From the NCBI GenBank assembly GCA_946811185.2, contig OX328112.1, positions 22,969,558 through 23,033,557 on the forward strand: 64,000 nt of DNA, written 5' to 3'. This document shows positions 31,683-42,185 of the stretch, piece by piece. Within the stretch, counting starts at the first letter, position 1, and every line of letters starts with the position of its first letter. The notes under the pieces were generated by a model. It saw nothing but the letters and a program-made list of their open reading frames with translations, was not told the origin of the DNA and searched no databases. This DNA is from Hippopus hippopus (lineage: Eukaryota; Mollusca; Bivalvia; Cardiida; Cardiidae). The translations under genes were made by a program, and so were the position numbers.

Positions 31683-32312
31683 TTAAATCTGTTTCACGTG
31701 AATAAAATACATATAACTTTGAGATCTAAGGAAGCGTACAAGCTTCTATCACTGGAGAAAATCTACACTCGAAAAGCATGCAAAATGATATCCAATTTAA
31801 TGGAATGATTTCAAACAAAAAACTTTTATTCATATATACCCCTTCTAACTTTTGCTAGTGCTGAAATGGAGAAATAGTTTAAAGAACGAAATATTTCTCT
31901 TTTCGATCGCGACAAAGTATATAGTTTGAAAAAAAAAAATGGAATCATTTGTAACAAGACGTTGCTCCTTTGCCCATAATGAATTAAAAAACTGGCCATT
32001 TCCAGGGCCTGAAAGGTTTTAGTTTTTAGATTTTCCAATGATTGAAACATGTGCAAAGCTGCACACAAAGCAATCATCAGTTAATGTCGTGCCTTAAAAA
32101 TGCGTATAAACGAATCTGATCTGTCGCCTATACTTATTGTTCCCCTATTTCGGATGTTCAAAATTCAATATAAGATAGATCTAATAAATTTATAAAAGGT
32201 ATTGTAACATGTCTGCTAATTGCTTTCCTCGCCTCTTAATGTAATATTCAGATTTTTTCGACTTTAGTTTCAGATAATGAATGTCATGACATAGTCTGTT
32301 CTCCTCCGTGGA
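31683..32312. other. Unassigned sequence
   Basis: No recognised feature. An A run is at 31930-31939. Confidence 0.4.
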
Positions 32313-32342
32313 ACCAGGGATCGTATATATACGATCCCTGGT
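32313..32342. repeat. Perfect 30-bp palindrome
   Basis: ACCAGGGATCGTATA is followed directly by its reverse complement. Its centre ATCGTATATATACGAT recurs at the centre of the foldback at 35966-36245. Confidence 0.9.
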
Positions 32343-32534
32343 GGAACTACATTGGGATTATCTGACAAGGAAAAAAAATGACAGCATGTCGAAAACTTTA
32401 AATTTCTGTCTGAATGGCAGACAAGTAACTCCTTCCCCATACAGATATAAACAAGAACGAAACTTGGTTTAACCGTGACAGAAGAATAAGTCCTGTCTCG
32501 ATGAATTTCATTAACTCTTAGAAACGGTATAAGT

Positions 32535-32605
32535 TGAGTTGGGATTTAGAATCAAAGCCCCTAGATTTAAAGCATTTTGCGTTACTACTGAGATACCGAG
32601 TCCAG
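32535..32605 (-). repeat. Possible tRNA-like SINE head
   Basis: The minus strand shows TATCTCAGTAGTAACGC and GGGGCTTTGATTCTAAATCC, which resemble A and B boxes. No body or tail was recognised. Confidence 0.35.
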
Positions 32606-33304
32606 GAGCATAACTGCCTGTGCGGAAATACGCGTTTGCGTACACTTTGCAAAAAAAAGGGGGACGAAAAGAAAACAAATTTGCTATAAAAGGTCACCAG
32701 ATGTCACCAAATAGCTTCTATAATGTAAAAACTTTCACCAGACCCACCTGGGAAATCCCCATCCCCTTTTCGGCCATTATCTTCCGCTAGGTGGCATTCT
32801 TCAAATACACATCTATCTGATTTGGGCATTCTGGGTACAGAACCGGACTACTTTTCAAAACGACAATCGTTACTTTGAATTTCAAAATAAAATAAACGTT
32901 TAATCAATAAAACGCTACCTGGTGCGATTCATTCAGCTATAATCAGCTAGCATGTAACCTATGCACCAGCCATTTATTAAAACAGTCCCTACAGGCTTGG
33001 GTAATAGCTTCGGTATCAACCCTACTTTTCCCTTGTATATGGGATGGGTGATGCGTCATAGCAGACATGTCGAATCTTCGAAGAATATGACATGCGCAGA
33101 CAACGCCTTCTCGGCACCTTGCGCCTTAGTCTGGTACCCCGCCATAGTAGGTCTCAGGGGCAGGTAATCCAGACTACTCGAGCCTCGGATAATACCTTCG
33201 GTATTACATTTGTGTATACATGAACTTTATTTTGGGCTAGCTACGCCCCTGGAGTTGTAGGGCCACAGTTGTTGCTCAGTCACACCGAAAGACCTTATTT
33301 CATA
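32606..33304. other. Unassigned, with a GC-richer block
   Basis: The block at 32950-33240 is richer in GC than its surroundings and contains small inverted words (AATAGCTTCGGTATC, AATACCTTCGGTATT). The 68-residue frame over it has no recognised domain. Confidence 0.35.
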
Positions 33305-33402
33305 TACTAAAGGAAAGAAAGAGCACCGGATGCACAAGCTCTGCTGTAGCTGCTTTTGAAAATTCTTAGTTGTAAAAGGGGAATAACTCTGTCAAAAATA
33401 TT

Positions 33403-33616
33403 TTAACCCTAATCCTGCTAAATAAGTTAAATGGAACATTGAAGCCGATAGTAGAAACCTGCAAAATGCTATTTCAAACTTATTTTTTTTTTTGAGAAAA
33501 TATCTCCTTATCGGACAGTGTAGATTCAAGATCGGACTGCACGTTCTGTGCAGTCTGACCTTGATCTACACTGTTCGCAAAAGGTCAGTAAATCGTGCGT
33601 AGCAGCCTAAGGGTTG
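33403..33616 (-). mobile_element. Family C element, complete
   Basis: It starts TTAACCCTAATCCTGCTAAA and ends TAGCAGCCTAAGGGTT. The hairpin at 33517-33572 includes GCACGTTCTGTGCAG. Confidence 0.85.
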
Positions 33617-33908
33617 GGCGTAACCTGCCCTTCTGGTTATGGGTTCCCCTTCCGAACGTTAACAAATAGTCCTAGTATAAGGTAAATTATATCTTCAGTA
33701 ATGGCTTAGATAATTATAAGAAAATGTTCTGTGCAGTCTGATCTTGATCTACACTGTCCGCAAAAGGTCAGTAAGTCGCGCATAGCAGCCTAAGGGTTAA
33801 GTGTGGCCTACCCTTCTGTTTATAGGTTTCCCTTTTCGAACGTTAACAAGTAGTCCTAGTATAAGGTAGATATCTTCAGTAATAATGGCTTAGATAATTA
33901 TCAGAAAA
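33544..33908. repeat. Direct tandem duplication of 183 bp
   Basis: Unit 1 is 33544-33726 and unit 2 is 33727-33908. Each runs from TTCTGTGCAGTCTGA through CTAAGGGTT to the repeat I text ending AGAAAATG. The duplication spans a C/I junction, so it arose after the C insertion. Confidence 0.85.
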
Positions 33909-34017
33909 TGTCAACGTTTTAGCTCGAAGACGACAATGCCTGAAGATGACGACAGAGCTATTACAATATATTGACCATTTTTTTTTCCTTCGAAAACAAC
34001 CGACTTAAAATGATATG

Positions 34018-34765
34018 TACCATGATCTGTTAAAAGGAGGTTTGATGCATCTGCAAAAACTATCGACCCAGGTCAGCCTGCGCAGTCCGCGCAGGCTGAC
34101 CTGTGTCGAAACTTTTTACTTTTGGTAATTTTTCTGCATTTATAAATGTCGAACATCAAAAAATACACCCACTCTTACCGGTGTCAGAAACTTTATACCT
34201 TATAAATACAAAATTTTGAAGAAAGTTGCTATTGAAACAAGAAAGCTAGAAGAATTCGAAATAAACTGGAATGATTTTGGGTCTTTTCTAAAAGAATAAC
34301 ATGATAATTAACAACTTTATTATTGATCTATTTTGTTTTCAAATGCTGGGAAGATTCGAACCTTTATCGTTACTTATTTATTATATTTGCTCTTAACCAT
34401 TCTATGTTCTTTTTTTCCCCTTCACTTTCCAGTTTCTTCTTTTTTTTTCCCCAGTTTTTTCTTCACTTTTTTTTTGCACATAAAGATGTTTTTTGTTCCT
34501 TGTTACATTTACATGTATAAATGTCAGAGACTGTAAGATGTGGAGAGGGATAGATCCCCGACCCTCACACATAAATATACGGGGACAATAAACATCAAGT
34601 AAAAATAAATCTGCATGTCAAAAGACCTTCCTACCGTATGTATTAGTCTGTTGTTAGACAAAATGGGTTTTATGAATCAATACTTATCAATAAATGATGA
34701 TTTTCTTGGTAATAATGCATCACCGAGATGCATTAAACCCCCTACTGCCAGAGCATTTCTCATAT
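34018..34765 (+). mobile_element. Family B element split by a 470-bp insertion
   Basis: The first part is at 34018-34139, with hairpin CAGCCTGCGCAGTCCGCG. The second is at 34610-34765 and ends ATGCATTAAACCCCC. Confidence 0.8.
34140..34609 (+). mobile_element. Insertion with 7-bp target duplication, possibly retroposed
   Basis: TCTGCAT occurs at 34133-34139 and 34610-34616. The insert ends in an A-rich tail with AATAAA-like words (ACAATAAACATCAAG, AAAAATAAA). It contains a pyrimidine tract at 34410-34475. No tRNA head or coding frame was recognised. Confidence 0.55.
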
Positions 34766-34885
34766 ATAAAACTGTAGAAAAAAATCCCCGAAAGGATAAC
34801 CAAATTATAGAACAAAATGTCAAATGAACATGGCCTTGTGTCTCGCTTCAGACAGAAAAAAAACAAATCTACTAATAGATGTCTC

Positions 34886-35110
34886 ACTTTGACTCTTTAC
34901 CAAACAAAACTTTCCCAATCCTAAACAGTTGAAAACGAGAAACAAGGTTCTAGTTTTAACTGTCGAGTTCTCTTTGAAAAGGTAGGAAATATTACGGAAA
35001 AAAAGAAAAAAATGCTGGTTATCACCATTTTCTCCTTTTCCCACAATGGTTTTTCAAAAGTCCTTTACTTCAGGGTCGTTAAAAATCGGAATTGTTTTGA
35101 TAAGGGCTAA
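34886..35110 (-). mobile_element. Family A element, diverged
   Basis: GACTCTTTACCAAAC opens it. The core is at 34985-35052, and AGGGTCGTTAAAAATCGG marks the left arm. Confidence 0.75.
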
Positions 35111-35206
35111 AAAATGATGCATTATGAATAATTGAAAAGAACTGGGCTTTCGTATTTGTTGTTGCTGTCTGCGAGGACCTCTTTTTTTTCTTATTTGGTG
35201 TCTATG

Positions 35207-35385
35207 TTTACCCTTTGGCTGCTGTGCACGACTCAAGGACCTTTTGCGGACAGTGTATATCAAGATCAGACTGCACAGAACGTGCAATCTGATCTTGATA
35301 TACACTATCTGATATGGACATATCGTTTCCGAAAAATAACTTGAAAAAGGCAAGATTAAAGGTTTTACTATCGGTTTGAAAGTTT
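35207..35385 (+). mobile_element. Family C element
   Basis: It starts ACCCTTTGGCTGCTG. The hairpin at 35243-35315 pairs ATATCAAGATCAGACTG with CAATCTGATCTTGATAT. The end is decayed. Confidence 0.75.
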
Positions 35386-35397
35386 ATATATTTTTTC

Positions 35398-35592
35398 CCC
35401 CGAAAAGTAACTTTAAGACCTTTCGCACACAGTGTGGATTAAGAGTTAACTGCACAGAACTTGCAGTCTGATCTTCGAACTACACTTTCCAATAAGGAGA
35501 TTTTCCCCCCGAAAAATAACTCTGAAATAGCAAAATTACAGGTTTTACTATCTGCTTGAAAGTTTCATTTCATTTATTTAGCGGTTAACCTG
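35398..35592 (+). mobile_element. Family C element, start truncated
   Basis: The hairpin at 35432-35495 is imperfect. The right end ATTTATTTAGCGGTTAACC is recognisable. It follows the previous copy directly. Confidence 0.65.
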
Positions 35593-35745
35593 TATCTTTG
35601 CCTTTGGTGAACATTTTGCAATAATTTCTTCAATCCGGTCTGGGGTCCTGTGAAGATCAGTGATGAAGGTGTATGGAGTCATAACCCAAAGGCCCTCGGT
35701 GCAATTCTCAGTCCAGGAGCTGCGTTTTTCGTCGACGTGGCCTGC

Positions 35746-35830
35746 GTTTACCAGCATTTTCTTTTTTTTCCACAAAGATTTTTAAAAAGCTTCATGATCG
35801 GAGTCGTTTTAAAAGCAATGGGATGAAACT
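35746..35830 (-). repeat. Family A half element
   Basis: TTACCAGCATTTTCTTTTTT and the left-arm remnant GGAGTCGTTTTAAAAGC are present. The right half is missing. Confidence 0.55.
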
Positions 35831-35965
35831 AGCGGGTTTTGTTGTGGTGAGGACAAGTTACCTCACTGAGCATCCCCCTCCCGCATACACACAAAATAAA
35901 AGAAAAAGATGCAACAGGAATTCAAAAACTAAGTTTTTTTTGCAGAGGGTGTTCCTAAGAATAAC

Positions 35966-36245
35966 CACAGGCCTTTGAAGCTCTATTGGTCTATCACGGA
36001 ACACTAAAATTGTCCTTGGTCGATCATCGAACACTTATAGCTGATTGGTGCATCACCTGTATATCACGGAATATATATTCAAATTTTCATCAACACTGTT
36101 TCCATAAATAGCACATTGGTGACTCCCTCTAAATCGTATATATACGATAAAGAGGGAATCCCCAATGTGCTATTTATAGTAACAGTGTCCGATTATGAAA
36201 ATTTCGTTACCCCTTGATAGACCAATGGAGTTTCAGAGGCCTATG
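35966..36245. repeat. Foldback element with unequal arms
   Basis: The left arm begins AGGCCTTTGAAGCTC and the right arm (36153-36245) ends GTTTCAGAGGCCTATG. The arms meet at ATCGTATATATACGAT. The left arm carries about 75 extra bases made of repeats of a TATCACGGAACAC-like word. Confidence 0.75.
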
Positions 36246-36247
36246 GA

Positions 36248-36722
36248 ATAACAAGAGCACCGCATGCAGGTGCCAACACTCGGTTCCAGTTACTTTTAGT
36301 GAAAATCCTAATTCGAAAAAGGGGCATACCTGTGTAAAACAATTTGATGGTTACCTTTCCCTGTTGTATGGTTTTCCCTTTAAATAGTTAATAACTATAG
36401 TCCAAGTCTGAAGTGAAATTGATATTTTCAGTAATGACAGAGATGTTATAAAATGCATTTTTTTTTGAAAATTACAAGTCGAGAAAGGGGCATAACATGT
36501 TTCAAAAATATGATGGTCACCTGCCCCTGTTGTAAAAGTTCACCTGTTGATAGTTGACAACTAGTCCGAGTTTGAAGTAAATATCTTCTGTAATAACAGA
36601 GATATTATAAAATGTCATAATTTTTTGCACGGCTTCGCAAATGACGACAACGCAGAACACAGACGACGACGTTGCAGACGACGATGACGAAGATAGCGCT
36701 ATGACAGTACCTAGACGTTTTC
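36248..36722 (+). repeat. Repeat I with an internal duplication
   Basis: AAAGGGGCATA, CCTGTTGTA, TAGTTGACAACTAGTCC and ACAGAGATATTATAAAATG occur twice about 155 bp apart. It ends in an Asp-codon-like GACGACGACG tract at 36640-36700, which creates a spurious acidic open frame. Confidence 0.65.
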
Positions 36723-36792
36723 TTCGAAGACAGCCGAGCAAAAAAAATGAAGTACGAGCCATAACAATGGATGTGCTGTGCTGGGGTGGAGT

Positions 36793-36806
36793 GGGGGGGG
36801 GGGGGG
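36793..36806. repeat. G homopolymer
   Basis: A run of 14 G within GTGGGG...AAAG. Its length may be unreliable in the assembly. Confidence 0.8.
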
Positions 36807-36930
36807 AAAGAAGAGAATTTGTGTGTAGGGGTGATGTTTTAATTCTTTTCAGGCGGGGATCGGAGGTAGCAGAGTTCCTTCTAGGAGGAAAATCGACGCT
36901 GCCTGAGGTAGAAAACGCACCGTAGACCCT

Positions 36931-37160
36931 TTAAACCCTTTACCACACAATCCCGAGTTTTAACGACCCTGAGGAAGAAGCCCTTTAAAAACACTGTGGA
37001 AAAAGGAGAAAATGCTGGTAAACAGCATTTTCTCCTTTTCCCACAATGTTTTTTACCCTATCAAAGACAAATTCTGTCATTTGGGCCAGATTTGAATTAT
37101 TGTCAGCAAATGCTTTGAATTTGGAACATTCTAAATTTATCTCGTGTGATAAAGAGCCAA
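36931..37160 (+). mobile_element. Family A element
   Basis: It starts TTAAACCCTTTACCACAC. The palindrome is at 36987-37053. The right end GTGATAAAGAGCCAA has lost its TTAA. Confidence 0.85.
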
Positions 37161-37341
37161 AAAGCTTTTTTATCAATGATTGTTTCATACTCTTCATTTT
37201 TCTATGTCACTTTCTCCCCACAGAACATCGATGTTTTCTCTGGTACGCCCTTGTGTACAGGCCTATGCCTGCGTGCGCCCCTGTCTGCAGCAAACTTTTG
37301 TGATAGGATATAAGGTAATTAGCTTTCAAAAGCTTTTAAAA

Positions 37342-37500
37342 CTCGCTACCAGTCAACAAAATTTAAGACTGGTCCATTCTAAAAGAATCTTCAAGTGACG
37401 AATTAACTCTGACACAAACGAAGTACATGTGGTTACCAGCATTTTCTCCGTTTACCACAACGTTTTTTGAAAGCCTGTTTCCTCTGAGTAGTAAAAATTG
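37342..37500 (-). mobile_element. Family A element, stem reduced
   Basis: The right arm (CTACCAGTCAACAAAATTT) leads to GTGGTTACCAGCATTTTCTCC without the first stem. The end is truncated next to a SINE. Confidence 0.65.
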
Positions 37501-37552
37501 ATGGGTTCGGGAACAGGAGCAAATTTCTGCTTTTAGCAAATAATTGTATAGC

Positions 37553-37790
37553 TCTACTAATTTCTTTCCGAGGATGGGGGATAGTCTTGGCAACAGGATT
37601 CATTTGTCTCTCACCTCTGATCTCCGTTTCGATAATGGTTGTATTGGAAAATAGCCGATGGATTTGGAAAAACATTGTGCCTAGTATTAGTAAAAGAAAC
37701 CCCTGAAAAGCATGGATAGATGCACTGGCCGGCGCGGTATAAACTGAAACAATGTTGAACACGACGTTAAACAGCATGAAAAGAAACAAG
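37553..37790 (+). mobile_element. SINE type G, head missing
   Basis: ACTAATTTCTTTCCGAGGAT to GATGCACTGGCCGG and GACGTTAAACAGCATGAAAA match the type G body in the forward orientation. The 139-residue minus-strand frame is this repeat. Confidence 0.65.
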
Positions 37791-37859
37791 TCACTGTACC
37801 GTCTTCCATATCTGTTCAATGCCTGCGTTGTAGTAGTGAGTAGTTTATTCATTACAGTG

Positions 37860-38689
37860 ACACATAATACATTATATGTTGGCTATAACTAAACAAATTG
37901 CATAGTATAATTATGAAAATAGGTATAAATGTATTACCAAGCCATATTATTGTCTTTATGAGTCCCTATAATGAACACCGTATACTTAAGAAATTAATGG
38001 TGTTAAACATCGTTCTAATGTAAAATGTCACTTGATTCTCTGTTGCAGTCTTGAAGAGTACAGATTTACTTGGTACACGTTGGTCAAATTTCGGTAAACA
38101 AGATCATAATTATAGTGGCAAATAACAAATTGACTCTCTGTGCTTAATCTTTACGAGTGGTTATTGAATCTTCCACTGGCAAATAGTAATTCATACTGAA
38201 ATGGGCTCCATTTCTTTAGATATTATCATCATTTTTCACTCAAATCATCATTTCATTGCCTTCCCAATGTCTGTAATGGAAGTACCATGTAGCTATTTAT
38301 TTATCTATGTAAAAACTCTATAATTCAAGTTGGACCAAGAAATTGGTAAGAACTATATTTGAAAGTTTTTTTGCTTTAAAGAAAATGAAACCACGCGCGT
38401 AAAACTCCTAAACTTCTAATTTTTAAAAGCAGATGGTCCATATTGGCATATAAAATGATCACATCTCTATTAAAGATACAACTATATTCGTTTTCAGCCA
38501 GTTTTTAACCCGTTTCATTTTTATTTTATGAAACTATAATCATTCTTGTATCGTAATGCTAATTGTTGCCTCTGACGGTTGCATTAAAAATGCATTTCAT
38601 TTTCTGGAGGCTTTCAAAGAAATCATTGTTGTCATTTCCGGTTGTAAATCGAAGACAAATCCCTATAGTTTTTTTTTATCCCTTACACT
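37860..38689. other. Unassigned AT-rich sequence
   Basis: No repeat or exon was recognised upstream of the mariner-type element. Confidence 0.4.
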
Positions 38690-38690
38690 A

Positions 38691-38724
38691 TATACAGGGT
38701 GTTTCATAATATGTGATACACTTT
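38691..38724 (+). repeat. Left terminal inverted repeat of the mariner-type element
   Basis: CAGGGTGTTTCATAATATGT is its core. It matches the right repeat at all 34 positions and diverges immediately inside. Confidence 0.93.
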
Positions 38725-38880
38725 CAAATAATTGTTGCTTCACTGATACTATAGTCATAAACACAATGCTTGTACTATAATAAACTAGACACTTCACCAT
38801 TTTGTATGCAACGTAAATTACGGGAAGACGTTGACGTCATGACGTCATATATGACGTCATTATTAACTGTTATTTTCAAG

Positions 38881-39966
38881 ATGGTGTTGTCCATGGAAAA
38901 GTGTCAGGATATCATAAAATTGTACTATGAACACCGTTCTATCATAGCTATAACCAGAAGAATGAGGCAACTGTAACCTGGCGATAGGAGGGTGACCAGG
39001 CTACAAGTAAGCAGAGTAGTAAAAAGGTTTGAGCAGCATGGAAGTGTACTGGACCAGAGACACAATAATCAGGGTCGCCCTAGGACGAGCAGGAGTGACG
39101 AGAATGTTGCAGAGGTGAAGCAGGTGATTAGTGAAACACCACAGAGGTCGGTAAGAAGGGTTCTTTCTGATGTTACAAATCCCTCCAGTGTGACAAGTGT
39201 GTACAGGGCTCTAAGGTTCGATCTAAAACTAACACCCTATACAATACCAGTGCTCCAACATCTGAAAGACAGTGATGTCAACCAACGTCTTGATTTTTCC
39301 ATTTGGATGACAGACAATGCTGAGGTTCTTGAAAACATATGGTTCAGTGATGAGTCTCACTTCTTCTTGGATCAACAGTTAAACAAACAGAACCATCGCC
39401 ACTGGTCAGATGTCAGACCAGGCATTTTTGTAGAGAAACCATGTCATGCTGAGAAAGTATCGGTATGGGCAGCCATTAGCTCTACAGGAATAATTGGGCC
39501 ATTCTTTTTCCAAGATCAAGACGGAAACACCGAGACCATCAACAGTGAACGCTATTTGTCTCTTCTGAAATACAAGTTCCTGCCTGCACTCCGTCGGAAA
39601 GGGGTTGATATGACACAAACATGGTTCCAAGAAGACGGTGCCGCTCCACACACCGCCAGAGAGTTATTAAATGGCTTAAAAAAAAAAAAAAATCATTTGA
39701 CACACGATTCATCTCTCTGAAGACGGAACGCCCTTGGCCACCCCACTCTCCAGGATCTCAGTCCTTTGGATTTCTTTCTTTGGGGTCATCTCAAGGACAG
39801 AGTTTACAAAGTGCAGCCGAAATCAACAGAGGAGCTTAAACTGTCCATCAGACGTGAAATCAGAAAGATAACCAGTAACATGTGCAATAATGTGATGATA
39901 AGTTTCATGAAACGTGTGGAGATGGTGCGACGCTATAATGGACGTGATTTTGAGTACATGATGTAA
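38881..39966 (+). pseudogene. Mariner-type transposase, one stop and two frameshifts
   Basis: It begins MVLSMEKCQDIIKLYYEHRS (helix-turn-helix). A TAA at 38974-38976 stops it in frame, and the same frame resumes with VTRLQVSRVVKRFEQHGS and GRPRTSR. The DDE domain shows the first Asp in WFSDESHFF and the second in QEDGAAPHTA. An apparent two-base AG expansion at about 39658-39664 moves the frame to VIKWLKKK. An extra G near 39750 moves it again to LDFFLWGHLKDRV, with the third Asp. Spacing between the last two Asp is about 41-43 residues, which suggests the DD41D-like branch rather than DD34D/E (inference). It normally cuts and pastes its own element in the nucleus; here it cannot be made full length. 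Confidence 0.9.
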
Positions 39967-40115
39967 ACGGACCCTGTTTTCAAACGTTGCTTAAATATTT
40001 TATAGGTAAGTGTAATAGGTAAAACTACACTTACAAAATTGCACAGCATTTCCCTTTAAATATGGTACATTTTTCACTGTTACGGACATTCTAACATAAA
40101 AGAGACATTTGGTTT

Positions 40116-40149
40116 AAAGTGTATCACATATTATGAAACACCCTGTATA
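40116..40149 (-). repeat. Right terminal inverted repeat of the mariner-type element
   Basis: It reads ACATATTATGAAACACCCTG on the plus strand and is the complement of the left repeat. Confidence 0.93.
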
Positions 40150-40150
40150 T

Positions 40151-40389
40151 AATATATATCGCTAATTTAGCTATGTTTACAAAGCTGACTATATTATAAA
40201 CCACTCTTCATATTATCAAGTTATAACATCGTTTTTCATCTCGGACACTACGGATGTATTTTTAACAAAGAACATTTCTAAGACAAAATTTATTTCATTG
40301 AACAGGTCACGTAAGATTTTCTTTTTACCATGTCAAATTATGAATTCTTGTTTTTCAATGTTTGTCTTGAACGTCTAATCTGTATTTAA
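40151..40389. other. Unassigned sequence
   Basis: No recognised feature. Confidence 0.4.
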
Positions 40390-40566
40390 CCCTAAAATAT
40401 CAAACAATTCTTTGTTTTACCGACCCTGGGAGAGAAGGCTTTCCGATTATATATATTTTTTAACTATTTGAGAGTCAAATTCGTATATTTAAGCTACATC
40501 TAATTTTTCATTTGCAAATGGTTTTAAATTTGATAAGTATGAAAATTTTGTCGTTTGGTAGAATTA
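40390..40566 (+). mobile_element. Family A element, palindrome lost
   Basis: ACCGACCCTGGGAGAGAAGG (left arm) and TCATTTGCAAATGGTTTTAA with GTCGTTTGGTAGAATTAA (right arm) flank a decayed AT-rich centre. Confidence 0.6.
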
Positions 40567-40673
40567 AAGTCAGAATTTTGTTACGTACATGTTCATGTAT
40601 TAATTTTCCAGTGAAAACACTTTCTGTTATTACGTATATAACTTTAAGGTTTCGTATACACTCCCAACACCTC

Positions 40674-40899
40674 CTAACTCTTTACCAAACGACAAAATCT
40701 TATACTTATCCAAATTGAAAGCATTTGCAGACGACAAAATATAAATGACTCAAAAATTGAAATTTCCTTTTGGAAGGATAGAAAACATTGTGGGAAAAGG
40801 AGAAAATGCTGGTAACTAGCATTTTCTCCTTTTCCCTCAATGTTTTTAAAAGCCTTCTCTTTTAGGGTCATTAAAAGTCAGGATTGTGCGGTACAGAGG
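40674..40899 (-). mobile_element. Family A element
   Basis: It starts CCTAACTCTTTACCAAACG. The palindrome is at 40782-40850. The left arm AGTCAGGATTGTGCGG is near consensus. Confidence 0.85.
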
Positions 40900-40923
40900 A
40901 AATAAATGGTAACTTTCGTGAAG

Positions 40924-41115
40924 TAGGATTAAATATTTACCAAACGACGCTATTTCAGCCTAGTCTAAATTGAAAGTATCTGCAAACGGCAAATTCAGCA
41001 TGACTAAAATGAGGGGGTTATTTAAAAACTTGGAAAGGAAAAATTGTGGGAATAGGAGAAAATGCTGGTAACCACCATTTTCTCCTTTACCAGTCATGTT
41101 TTCAAAAGTCTTGAA
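40924..41115 (-). mobile_element. Family A element, left arm truncated
   Basis: It starts GGATTAAATATTTACCAAAC. The core is at 41040-41105 (TGGTAACCACC), and sequence identity ends after TTTTCAAAAGTCTTG. Confidence 0.7.
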
Positions 41116-41679
41116 AGTGAAACATATGACAATGACAGTGACGAATTTATTGACAACAGATTTGAATTTATTTCAATTGAAAGACTCAACAATACTCTAG
41201 AGCATTCCCTGTGCGTCAGCTGCAAGTTTTTTTTTGTTATTGGCTGATGAAGAGCAGTCTAGGATTCTCGTACAAACATGATGCGAACTAGAAAGCGTGT
41301 TTTAATTTTTCTCATACCGTCTAATTCCTCTCCCGCTTTTCTCTATAACAATTATGCGCTATTGAACAATTAAAGAGCTCTTATTGAAGAGATAACATTC
41401 ATAACACTATTATTTCCTCGTCTAACCGGAAACCAAACGCGTACTAAATTATACATCTCTGTGATTTTTATGACACCGTTGAAGCCATTGACTTTCGACT
41501 TCCGGCCAATTAGACAGATCAAGGAATGCTGCATTAGGGTAAAAGACTAATGCTTTGAACTGAACGTTCTCTTTTGCAATTAATTTAGCTCTTTCAACCT
41601 GCGAGCCCGTTTTCTTTCCTGTCGTTGTAGAATTTTGACAGAACTTGAACCTGGATAATTACTGTGTTCAAAACCATTT
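41116..41679. other. Unassigned sequence
   Basis: No repeat or supported exon was recognised. Confidence 0.4.
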
Positions 41680-41812
41680 TTAACCCTTTAACACGCAATC
41701 CCGAGTTTTAACGGACTCTGAGGAAGATGCCTTTTGAAAACATTGTTGAATTGTCGTCTGCAAATGCTTTTAGTTTGGATAAGTCTAAGGTTTTGTCGTG
41801 TGGTAAGGAGTG
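41680..41812 (+). mobile_element. Family A deletion derivative without the hairpin
   Basis: TTAACCCTTTAACACGC and the left arm run to GAAAACATTGTTG, then jump straight to ATTGTCGTCTGCAAATGC. The whole palindrome and inner right arm (about 100 bp) are missing. The right end GTGGTAAGGAGTG is mutated. Confidence 0.8.
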
Positions 41813-41945
41813 TAGTTACTACTGGGACTTTTGCAGCTGTCCGCATGCTTTCCAGAAGTATCTTCACAAGTTCAATACACAATACTCAGTCCAAGTCATC
41901 GGCTGCCTCCTTTCGTACATAATAAAATCGAAATAAGTTTTAGCA

Positions 41946-41973
41946 GAGAGAGAGGGGGAGAGAGAGAGAGAGC
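41946..41973. repeat. GA-rich microsatellite
   Basis: AGAGAGAGAGGGGGAGAG followed by further AG units. Confidence 0.8.
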
Positions 41974-42185
41974 GTCATGACATTTATCACTTGTTTGTGT
42001 AGTCTGGTCTTGACTTTTGCCGTGCGCAAAAGCCCGCTTGCGTAAGTGGCGCTGAAAATTTTAAGGCATCAACTGCTTGACTCTTTCACTACTTATAAAT
42101 AAATAAATCACACTTTTACGATGACAAAAAGATACAGCTCGGGATAAAGAGGCAGTTTGGTCCTAATGTAGAGCAAATATTAATT

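Larger units (their letters stand above)
33305..33960. repeat. Repeat I, split by a C element
   Basis: It shares GAGCACCG, AAAGGGGAATAACTCTGTC, CGTTAACAAATAGTCC and TATCTTCAGTAAT with the copy at 36248-36720. The C element at 33403-33616 interrupts it at a TTAA after AAAATATT. Confidence 0.6.
38690..40150 (+). mobile_element. IS630-Tc1-mariner element, nearly complete
   Basis: It has 34-bp perfect terminal inverted repeats: 38691-38724 begins TATACAGGGTGTTTCATAAT and 40116-40149 is its exact complement. TA lies at both borders, as expected of the superfamily. Length is about 1.46 kb, the usual size. The single transposase frame between the repeats is broken. Confidence 0.93.

Noticed and set aside
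31395..31808. 137-residue open frame and many others containing GKGENAGNQHFLLFPQCF-like text
   Set aside because: They are translations of the family A palindrome and arms, occur in both orientations and end at element borders.
36641..36925. 94-residue acidic open frame rich in Asp
   Set aside because: It comes from the GACGAC tract of repeat I followed by a G homopolymer. There is no splice or conservation support.
37433..37852. 139-residue minus-strand open frame
   Set aside because: It covers a reverse-complement SINE G body and the end of an A element.
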